This document shows positions 58,527 through 64,000 of a stretch of 64,000 bases of DNA, in pieces (positions within the stretch are counted from its first letter, which is position 1; each line of letters begins with the position of its first letter). The translations under genes were made by a program, and so were the position numbers. Where the stretch lies: assembly GCA_903867185.1 (NCBI GenBank), contig CAIPQK010000024.1:1-64000 (forward strand). Reading direction: 5' to 3'. The notes beneath the pieces were generated by a model that searched no databases, was not told the origin of the DNA, and saw only the letters and a list, made by a program, of their open reading frames with translations. The DNA comes from an uncultured Candidatus Nemicrothrix sp. Lineage in GTDB: Bacteria > Actinomycetota > Acidimicrobiia > Acidimicrobiales > Acidimicrobilacustridaceae.

Positions 58527-59587
58527 TCACTCCTCGTGACGATGTTGCGCTGATGCAGGGCTACCACTCGCCTCAGGTCGACGTCGCTGTTCGCCTTAAC
58601 ACCAACGAAGCCCCGGATGCTCCACCCGAGGAATGGACCAGCGCGCTCTCTCGTGCGCTCCAGGACATCGACTGGAATCGCTATCCCGATCGCGCTGCGA
58701 CGGAACTGAGAACAGCGATCGGTGCGCTCCATGGCGTCGGTCCGGAACAGATTTTTGTCGCCAACGGCTCGAACGAGGTCCTGCAGACGGTAATGCTCGC
58801 CTTTGGTGGGGCGGGTCGCACCGCGGCTGTGTGGGAGCCCACTTACGCGCTGCACAGTCACATCTCTCGGATCACCGGAACAGCGGTTGTCGAAGGAGAG
58901 CGAGCAGAAGATTTCTCCACCGATCTCGCTGAAGTTCGCCGAGTCATCAATGCCGCGAAACCGGAAGTCAGCTTTTTGTGTTCACCCAACAACCCAACTG
59001 GCGTTGTCGACGATGAATCGACCGTGCGCTCGGTTCTTGAAATGGTGACCGCCGTCGATGGCCTTCTCGTCGTCGACGAGGCCTACGGGCAGTTCGCTCC
59101 GTGGTCCGCCGATGTTCTTATCGGCGACGATGTGCCTCTTGTAGTCACTCGAACGTTTTCGAAAACATGGTCGATGGCAGCATCGCGTCTTGGTTATTTG
59201 GTCGGTCCCGAGTGGATCGTGGCGGAACTCGACAAAGTGGTGTTGCCCTATCACCTCGATGCGTTCAAGCAAGCAGCGGGCACGTTGGCGTTGGCGCATG
59301 TCGATGAAATGAACGAGCGCGTGAGCCGCCTCGTCGAGGAGCGGGGGCGGTTGGTCTCAAGACTGGGCGAACTCGATGTCGATGTGTGGCCGTCCGGCGC
59401 CAACTTTGTGCTGTTCCGACCGCGCTCGGTCGATGGTGGCGATGTGTGGCAGCGCCTAGTCGATCGATCTGTGCTTGTCCGTAATTGTTCGTCGTGGCCG
59501 CGCCTTGAAGGTTGTTTGCGTGTCACGATCGGTACACCCGGTGAGGACGATCTGTTCCTTTCCGCTCTTGAGGAGGCCCTCCAGTGA
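58523..59587 (+). CDS. hisC: Histidinol-phosphate aminotransferase HisC
   Basis: The 354-residue fold-type I PLP enzyme has LNTNEAPDAPPEEW, ANGSNEVLQTVMLAFGG, SPNNPTGVV, VVDEAYGQFA and the cofactor Lys in RTFSKTWSMAASRLGYLVG. It transaminates imidazole acetol phosphate. The position between hisD and hisB, with 4-base overlaps on both sides, supports HisC rather than another aminotransferase. Confidence 0.94.
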   Translation: MITPRDDVALMQGYHSPQVDVAVRLNTNEAPDAPPEEWTSALSRALQDIDWNRYPDRAATELRTAIGALHGVGPEQIFVANGSNEVLQTVMLAFGGAGRTAAVWEPTYALHSHISRITGTAVVEGERAEDFSTDLAEVRRVINAAKPEVSFLCSPNNPTGVVDDESTVRSVLEMVTAVDGLLVVDEAYGQFAPWSADVLIGDDVPLVVTRTFSKTWSMAASRLGYLVGPEWIVAELDKVVLPYHLDAFKQAAGTLALAHVDEMNERVSRLVEERGRLVSRLGELDVDVWPSGANFVLFRPRSVDGGDVWQRLVDRSVLVRNCSSWPRLEGCLRVTIGTPGEDDLFLSALEEALQ

Positions 59588-60198
59588 GTGCAACACGAAC
59601 CGACGATGGTCGCCGAGCCGCAACAGTTGCTCGCTCTACCTCAGAAACCTCAATACTCATCGAGATCGATCTCGACGGTCAGGGTCGCCATGAGACTTCT
59701 ACTGGTTTGCCCTTCTTCGATCACATGTTGGCGCAACTCGGCCGCCACAGCGGGTTCGATCTCATCGTGCGCGCTCAAGGCGATCTTCAGATCGATGCGC
59801 ACCACACGGTCGAAGATGTCGGCATCGCTGTTGGCGAGGCATTCGCAGTTGCGCTCGGCGACAAAGCCGGTATTCGTCGATTTGCGTCGAATCGAATTCC
59901 CCTAGACGAGGCGCTCATCGACGTCGCGCTCGATCTTTCCGGTCGGCCATTTCTTGTGTACGAGGTTGCGTTTCCCGGAGAAAAAATTCTGAGCGACCCG
60001 CCGTTCGATCCACAGCTGATCGAAGAGTTTTGGCGCGCCTTTGCCACTTCGGCCGCGCTCACACTGCACATTTCTATGGTGCGTGGAGTGAACACTCACC
60101 ACATCATCGAAGCAACGTTCAAAAGTGTTGCTCGGTCACTTCGTGACGCAGTGCGCATCGAAGGTGGGGGAGTTCCCTCTACCAAGGGCGTGTTGTGA
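59584..60198 (+). CDS. hisB: Imidazoleglycerol-phosphate dehydratase HisB
   Basis: The 204-residue single-function dehydratase has GLPFFDHMLAQLGRHSGFDL, DAHHTVEDVGIAVGEAF and a late VNTHHIIEATFKSVARSLRD, the two histidine-rich motifs that bind the Mn cluster. The fused phosphatase domain of E. coli HisB is absent, so histidinol phosphate must be handled by another enzyme. GTG start overlapping hisC by 4 bases. Confidence 0.95.
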   Translation: MSATRTDDGRRAATVARSTSETSILIEIDLDGQGRHETSTGLPFFDHMLAQLGRHSGFDLIVRAQGDLQIDAHHTVEDVGIAVGEAFAVALGDKAGIRRFASNRIPLDEALIDVALDLSGRPFLVYEVAFPGEKILSDPPFDPQLIEEFWRAFATSAALTLHISMVRGVNTHHIIEATFKSVARSLRDAVRIEGGGVPSTKGVL

Positions 60199-60833
60199 CA
60201 AACGATGATCGGCCGCTTGTTGCGGTTCTTGATTACGGCATCGGAAATCTGCGTTCGGCGCAAAAGGCACTGGACCGAGTTGGCGCCAATGCTCAACTCA
60301 CATCCGATCATGGATTGATCGCCGACGCCGACGCGGTCGTTCTGCCTGGGGTGGGAGCATTCGGCGCGTGCATGGCCGCGCTTCGCGATCGCGGCCTCGA
60401 TGAGGTGTCGGTTGCCGCCGCCGCAGACGGTCGCCCATTCCTGGGCGTATGTGTCGGCATGCAGATGTTGTTTGAAGGCTCTGACGAATCTCCCGGTGCA
60501 ACTGGTCTTGGGGTGCTTCCGGGGCGGCTGCGTCTACTTCCCGACACCGTCAAGCGGCCGCAGATGCAATGGAACCTTGTCGATGTCCGCCGTCCGAGCC
60601 AACTGTTCGCCGCGATCGAAGACCCCGTTTGGATGTACTTCGTGCATTCGTACGCCGCCGATAGCGATGAACCGTCAGTCATTGCGACCTGCGACTACGG
60701 GGGTCCGGTAGCTGCAGCTGTAGAGCGCGGATCGCTATGGGCCACGCAATTCCATCCGGAGAAGTCGGGGTCAGTCGGCCTCGAGCTCTTACGTGGCTTT
60801 GTTGATTCTGCTCGCACGAGAGTTGGAGCCTGA
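60195..60833 (+). CDS. hisH: Imidazole glycerol phosphate synthase, glutaminase subunit HisH
   Basis: The 212-residue class I glutamine amidotransferase has LDYGIGNLRSAQKALDRVG, LPGVGAFGACMAAL, the nucleophile Cys in FLGVCVGMQMLFEGS, and the His-Glu pair in QFHPEKSGSVGLELL. It supplies ammonia to HisF, whose gene lies 1.4 kb downstream behind hisA and a methyltransferase. Overlaps hisB by 4 bases and hisA by one base. Confidence 0.94.
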   Translation: MTNDDRPLVAVLDYGIGNLRSAQKALDRVGANAQLTSDHGLIADADAVVLPGVGAFGACMAALRDRGLDEVSVAAAADGRPFLGVCVGMQMLFEGSDESPGATGLGVLPGRLRLLPDTVKRPQMQWNLVDVRRPSQLFAAIEDPVWMYFVHSYAADSDEPSVIATCDYGGPVAAAVERGSLWATQFHPEKSGSVGLELLRGFVDSARTRVGA

Positions 60834-61564
60834 TGGACCTCTATCCCGCAATCGACCTTCTCGATGGTCGCGCCGTACGTCTTTACCAGGGCGATTACGC
60901 GCGCGAGACCGTTTACAGCGACGACCCGGTTGCGCAGGCAATGGAATTCGCCGCCGCGGGTGCTCGATGGATTCATGTGGTCGACCTTGATGCTGCCCGA
61001 ACAGGGGCCCCACGTAATCGTGACGTCATCGCAGCGATCTGCGACGCGGTCGATGTGCCAATTCAGACTGGCGGCGGTGTTCGCAGCGAGGCTGCGGCCG
61101 ATGCGCTCTTTGAACTCGGAGTAACTCGGGTTGTTCTCGGCACGGCGGCTCTCGAAGATCCAGAACTCGTCCGACTGCTGGCTTCTCGTCATCCTGTTGC
61201 TGTTGGACTCGATGCACGCGGTCGCGAAGTTGCCGTGCGTGGTTGGGAGGAAGGCTCGGGTCAAGACCTCCTCGATGTTGCTCGCGGATTCGCCGATGCC
61301 GGAGTCGAGGCGCTTATCGTCACCGAAATTGGTCGTGACGGCACGCTTGAGGGCCCCGACCTCGACGGACTCGGCGAAGTTCTCGAGGCCACCGAGCTGC
61401 CGGTGATCGCGTCAGGCGGCGTCGGTACGTTGGCGGACGTCATCGCTCTTGATGCACTCCGATCGGCCGGTCGGCGGCTTTCTGGCGCGATCGTGGGGCG
61501 TGCGCTGTATGAGGGTGCATTCACATTGACCGACGCGCTCGCATCAGTTTCTGCAAAACCCTGA
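60833..61564 (+). CDS. hisA: ProFAR isomerase HisA
   Basis: The 243-residue TIM-barrel enzyme opens LYPAIDLLDGRAVRLYQGDY and has GGGVRSEAAADALFELGVTR, GLDARGREVAVRGW, EIGRDGTLEGPDLDGL and [14 protein letters not shown] with the two catalytic Asp residues. It could be the bifunctional PriA that also serves tryptophan synthesis in many Actinobacteria; that cannot be settled from the sequence alone. It starts on the last base of hisH. Confidence 0.9.
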   Translation: MDLYPAIDLLDGRAVRLYQGDYARETVYSDDPVAQAMEFAAAGARWIHVVDLDAARTGAPRNRDVIAAICDAVDVPIQTGGGVRSEAAADALFELGVTRVVLGTAALEDPELVRLLASRHPVAVGLDARGREVAVRGWEEGSGQDLLDVARGFADAGVEALIVTEIGRDGTLEGPDLDGLGEVLEATELPVIASGGVGTLADVIALDALRSAGRRLSGAIVGRALYEGAFTLTDALASVSAKP

Positions 61565-61586
61565 CCCTCGTTCTCTGGCGCAGTCC

Positions 61587-61592
61587 TACACT
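61587..61592 (+). promoter_or_regulatory. Leaderless -10 element TACACT inside the his cluster
   Basis: TACACT ends 6 bases before the methyltransferase ATG at 61599 in a 34-base gap after hisA. It suggests that the methyltransferase and hisF can be transcribed from an internal promoter. Confidence 0.5.
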
Positions 61593-61598
61593 CCGGTG

Positions 61599-62222
61599 AT
61601 GGATGCTTCCGATTGGAACGCGCGTTACGACACAACTGAGCTGATCTGGAAAGGCGAACCGAATCAGTTCCTTCCAATTGAAGTCACTGACCTGAAGGTC
61701 GGAAGCGCAGTTGATCTTGCGTGTGGTGAAGGTCGCAATGCGGTGTGGCTTGCGAAACAAGGCTGGACCGTCACCGGTGTCGATTTCTCTTCGGTCGGTG
61801 TCGAGAAGGGCCGCAAACTTGCGTCGGACAATGGCGTCGACGCGACATGGGTCGTCGCCGATGCGACCACATGGGAGCCACCGGAAACTGGATTCGATCT
61901 CGTTGCCGTGTTTTACCTTCAACTCCCGGCAGCAGAGCGCCGAGCATCGATGCACACTGCCGTCCGTTCACTGGCCATAGGCGGAACATTGATTCTGGTC
62001 GGCCATGACCTTCTCAACCTCACCGAAGGCTATGGCGGGCCTCAAGATCCGACATTCCTTCTCACTGCGGAAGCCATCATCGACGATGTCACTGCAGCGG
62101 AAGTTTCCCTCGATGTTGAACTCGTAATCGAAAAGTCCGGGCGCGTCGACCGTGTCGTGGCAACCGACGATGGCGATCGGACTGCAATCGACACACTTGT
62201 GCGCGTGCGGCGAGTGGCATGA
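61599..62222 (+). CDS. Class I SAM-dependent methyltransferase
   Basis: The 208-residue protein ([20 protein letters not shown]) has the SAM loop [19 protein letters not shown], then [18 protein letters not shown] with motif II acidic residue, [19 protein letters not shown] and a late [10 protein letters not shown]. It resembles small-molecule methyltransferases of the TehB/thiopurine type. The substrate is unknown. It interrupts the his operon between hisA and hisF and has its own -10 element. hisF starts 10 bases after its stop. Confidence 0.85.
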   Translation: MDASDWNARYDTTELIWKGEPNQFLPIEVTDLKVGSAVDLACGEGRNAVWLAKQGWTVTGVDFSSVGVEKGRKLASDNGVDATWVVADATTWEPPETGFDLVAVFYLQLPAAERRASMHTAVRSLAIGGTLILVGHDLLNLTEGYGGPQDPTFLLTAEAIIDDVTAAEVSLDVELVIEKSGRVDRVVATDDGDRTAIDTLVRVRRVA

Positions 62223-62232
62223 ACGGTGCCCA

Positions 62233-63006
62233 ATGAAAACCGCTCGAATTATTCCTTGCCTCGACGTCACCGACGGCCGAGTAGTGAAGGGCGTGAATTT
62301 CGTGGGGCTGCGCGACGCCGGAGACCCAGTCGAGCTTGCCGCCCGCTACGACGCTGATGGTGCCGATGAACTGGTATTCCTCGATATCACAGCGACCTCC
62401 GATGATCGAGAGACGATGGTCGATGTTGTTCGACGCACTGCAGAACAGGTGTTTATTCCGTTCACGATCGGCGGTGGCATCAGAACAGTCGACGACGCTC
62501 GCACAATGTTGCGGGCGGGTGCCGACAAGGTTTCGGTGAATAGTGCTGCGGTGGCTCGGCCGGAACTCATCAGCGAGATTGCCGAAGTATTTGGCAATCA
62601 GTGTGTGGTCTGTGCGATCGACGCGCGTCGTCGATCAACTGATGGCTCGGCCGATGAGGGCTGGGAGGTCTACGTCGCCGGTGGCCGCACGCCCACCGGC
62701 ATCGATGTCGTCGAATGGGCACAACGGGCAGCGTCTCTTGGTGCAGGTGAAATTCTGTTGACGTCGATGGATCGCGACGGAACTCGCGATGGGTTCGATC
62801 TCGAACTCACATCCGCAGTATCGAACGCGGTTGGCGTTCCTGTTATCGCTTCAGGTGGAGTCGGAACTCTCGATCACCTTGTCGATGGTGTTGTCATCGG
62901 CGGGGCAGACGCTGTGCTGGCTGCGTCAATTTTTCACTTCGACGACCATGCAATCGGTGACGCAAAAGCTCACATGATTGCTGCCGGAGTCAACGTTCGC
63001 CCATAG
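62233..63006 (+). CDS. hisF: Imidazole glycerol phosphate synthase, cyclase subunit HisF
   Basis: The 257-residue TIM-barrel enzyme opens [20 protein letters not shown] with the catalytic Asp at residue 11. It continues [54 protein letters not shown] and [16 protein letters not shown] with the second catalytic Asp. It cyclises PRFAR using ammonia from HisH. The ATG at 62233 is set by the family start. An in-frame ATG at 62152 lies in the methyltransferase gene and is rejected. Confidence 0.95.
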   Translation: MKTARIIPCLDVTDGRVVKGVNFVGLRDAGDPVELAARYDADGADELVFLDITATSDDRETMVDVVRRTAEQVFIPFTIGGGIRTVDDARTMLRAGADKVSVNSAAVARPELISEIAEVFGNQCVVCAIDARRRSTDGSADEGWEVYVAGGRTPTGIDVVEWAQRAASLGAGEILLTSMDRDGTRDGFDLELTSAVSNAVGVPVIASGGVGTLDHLVDGVVIGGADAVLAASIFHFDDHAIGDAKAHMIAAGVNVRP

Positions 63007-63020
63007 GTCGCAGCAAACGT

Positions 63021-63668
63021 TTAGGTCGTCGGCTGGGCTTCGATGAAGTCCACAACGAGTTTTGCAACCTTGCTTGTGCGGCCGACAAAGAAATGATCGG
63101 CGCCGGCGACCGAGACGACAGAGGTGTTGTTCCATGATGCCGTTGCTTCGATGGCCGATTCTGGATCGCGGAATTGATCGTGTTCGGGAATGATGAGCAG
63201 CTTCGGCCTCGGGTCATCTCCGGCCGCAGCGGTGAGTTCTTCGAGTGGAAGGATCCGCAATGGCGGAGCGCACGCGATCCATGCTGCGATTCGTGGATCG
63301 ATAATGCTCAACGATGTGTCAGCACCAAACGACCATCCTGAAACGAAAACGGGAAGGTCCGGACACTCGGTGGCGATCGCATCAAGTGCTGCGACAATGT
63401 CGATTGCTTCACCGACGCCGGACTCATGACTGCCTTCCGATTTACCGACTCCCCGAAAGTTGAAGCGGAGAACGGCGAGTCCCGACTCGGGCAACAAGCG
63501 AAAGAGTTCGCTGGTTACGAGTGAGGTCATGGTGCCGCCCTGCTGAGGATGGGGGTGGCAGAGCACAACGGCGGCATGAGCCTGCGCAGGAATGGTGAGC
63601 TCGGCCTCGAGTGAAAGCCCATCGGCAGTCGTGAGTGCGAGGGGGCGGGGGGTGAAGTCGTCGGTCAC
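63021..63668 (-). CDS. Alpha/beta-hydrolase, COG2945-like
   Basis: The 215-residue protein has AVVLCHPHPQQGGTM, LRFNFRGVGKSEGSHESGVG, the nucleophile elbow VSGWSFGADTSL, an acid near IPEHDQFRDPES and His in VAGADHFFVGRTSK. The HPHPxxGG motif marks a family of small cytosolic serine hydrolases of unknown substrate. I choose GTG 63668 (VTDDFTPRPLAL) because TACCGT ends 8 bases upstream and longer starts would run over the co-chaperonin gene. It converges with hisF, 14 bases apart. Confidence 0.83.
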   Translation of the reverse strand: MTDDFTPRPLALTTADGLSLEAELTIPAQAHAAVVLCHPHPQQGGTMTSLVTSELFRLLPESGLAVLRFNFRGVGKSEGSHESGVGEAIDIVAALDAIATECPDLPVFVSGWSFGADTSLSIIDPRIAAWIACAPPLRILPLEELTAAAGDDPRPKLLIIPEHDQFRDPESAIEATASWNNTSVVSVAGADHFFVGRTSKVAKLVVDFIEAQPTT

Positions 63669-63676
63669 GACTGGAA

Positions 63677-63686
63677 ACGGTACCGT
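63677..63686. promoter_or_regulatory. Palindromic overlapping -10 elements (hydrolase / groES-like)
   Basis: The 10-base palindrome ACGGTACCGT contains TACCGT on both strands. Plus-strand 63681-63686 ends 6 bases before the GTG at 63693. Minus-strand 63677-63682 ends 8 bases before the GTG at 63668. The start codons are only 24 bases apart, so any -35 contacts would fall inside the opposite coding sequence. Confidence 0.55.
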
Positions 63687-63692
63687 CGTGTC

Positions 63693-64000
63693 GTGACCCA
63701 TTCGCAGACCACTGATCGACTCACCGACGGCGTCGGCGCCGATGGAGAGAAACTTCCCATTCAGATGCTGAACGATCGCGTTCTCGTGCATCTCGGCGGG
63801 CCTGAAGGCGAGCGACGCTCGACAGGCGGCATTCTCATCCCAGCGACCGCTCAAATTGGCAAGCGCCTCGTGTGGGCCGAAGTTATGGCCGTTGGTCCCA
63901 ATGTCCGTTCAATGGAGACAGGCGATCAGGTGCTCTTTAGCCCGGAGGATCGCTACGAGGTTGAAGTTCGGGGCGACGACTACATCATCCTGCGCGAACG
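63693..64000 (+). CDS. GroES-like co-chaperonin (3' end beyond window)
   Basis: The translation reads VTHSQTTDRLTDGVGADGEK as a lead, then LPIQMLNDRVLVHLGG, ERRSTGGILIPATAQIGKRL, WAEVMAVGPNVRSMETGDQV and RGDDYIILRER at the edge. The core strand order, the glycine/isoleucine mobile-loop region GGILIP and the final DYIILRE match Cpn10/GroES. About 25 extra residues precede the core, and the mobile loop differs from classical GroES. It may be a second, divergent co-chaperonin rather than the partner of the main GroEL. Only the last few codons are missing. Confidence 0.8.
   Translation, partial: MTHSQTTDRLTDGVGADGEKLPIQMLNDRVLVHLGGPEGERRSTGGILIPATAQIGKRLVWAEVMAVGPNVRSMETGDQVLFSPEDRYEVEVRGDDYIILRE

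Noticed and set aside
1-64000. Transfer RNA, rRNA, insertion sequence, integrase, toxin-antitoxin, phage or defence genes
   Set aside because: No gap is large enough or shows the folds expected for tRNA or rRNA, and no coding region has transposase, integrase, nuclease-defence or toxin motifs. The window is core chromosome.

Overview
The window reads as chromosomal DNA from an actinobacterium of moderate GC content (by eye about 57 to 58 percent). The case rests on gene content: a division and cell wall (dcw) cluster followed by sepF, yggT and divIVA, a mycothiol synthase-type acetyltransferase, a Bpa/PafE-type proteasome activator, a Ppm1-type mannosyltransferase, DUF3040 and HdeD-like proteins, and classical menaquinone genes. 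An uncultivated Acidimicrobiia-like lineage is my best guess, but this is inference. I see no insertion sequence, phage, CRISPR array, tRNA or rRNA. Coding density is very high and no gap exceeds 300 bases.

Layout. 1-7.5 kb: end of a response regulator gene, an inositol monophosphatase, a polyprenol-phosphate mannosyltransferase, NUDIX hydrolase, dinB, DUF3040 protein, ROK kinase, a short conserved protein, an SDR and a lipoate ligase-like protein. 7.7-25.9 kb: the dcw cluster mraZ - structured leader RNA - rsmH - ftsL - ftsI - murE - mraY - murD - ftsW - murG - murC - murB - ftsQ - ftsZ - pgeF - yggS - sepF - yggT - divIVA, ending in a strong terminator; murF is missing from its usual place. 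26-38 kb: ileS (with a GLHH signature in place of HIGH), a DksA/TraR-like protein with a histone-H1-like lysine-rich arm, lspA, rluD, an Rrf2 regulator, a phosphodiesterase, bpa, a membrane protein and dnaE. 38-49.6 kb: a nitroreductase, a thioredoxin-domain protein, an aldo/keto reductase, an enoyl-CoA hydratase and six menaquinone genes (menE, A, H, D, F, G). 49.7-56.7 kb: a secreted DMFase-like protein, an acyl-CoA synthetase, a nucleotidyltransferase, rlmN, a shortened mshD and nth. 56.7-57.2 kb: a likely small RNA gene with its own terminator, and a 63-residue protein gene. 57.2-63 kb: hisD-C-B-H-A-(methyltransferase)-F. The right end holds an alpha/beta hydrolase divergent from a GroES-like co-chaperonin cut by the window edge.

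Most striking pattern. Nearly every gene that heads a transcription unit has a TANNNT-like -10 hexamer ending 6 to 9 bases before its start codon and usually no ribosome binding site, as expected for leaderless mRNAs. I used this signal to choose many start codons (for example ppm1, lplA, lspA, rrf2, menH, hisD and groES). Several divergent pairs share 20 to 75 base spacers, and in two cases the -10 elements of the two directions overlap. Ribosome binding sites appear instead where a real leader is expected (mraZ, ftsZ, sepF, the dksA-like gene, hdeD-like).

Other points of note are a large multi-stem RNA with a possible pseudoknot between mraZ and rsmH, a roughly 97-nt sRNA candidate with two C-rich loops and an intrinsic terminator, a probable MraZ operator, a likely CTG start on the ROK kinase, a lysine in the FtsZ nucleotide loop, and tail-to-tail gene overlaps of up to 76 bases.
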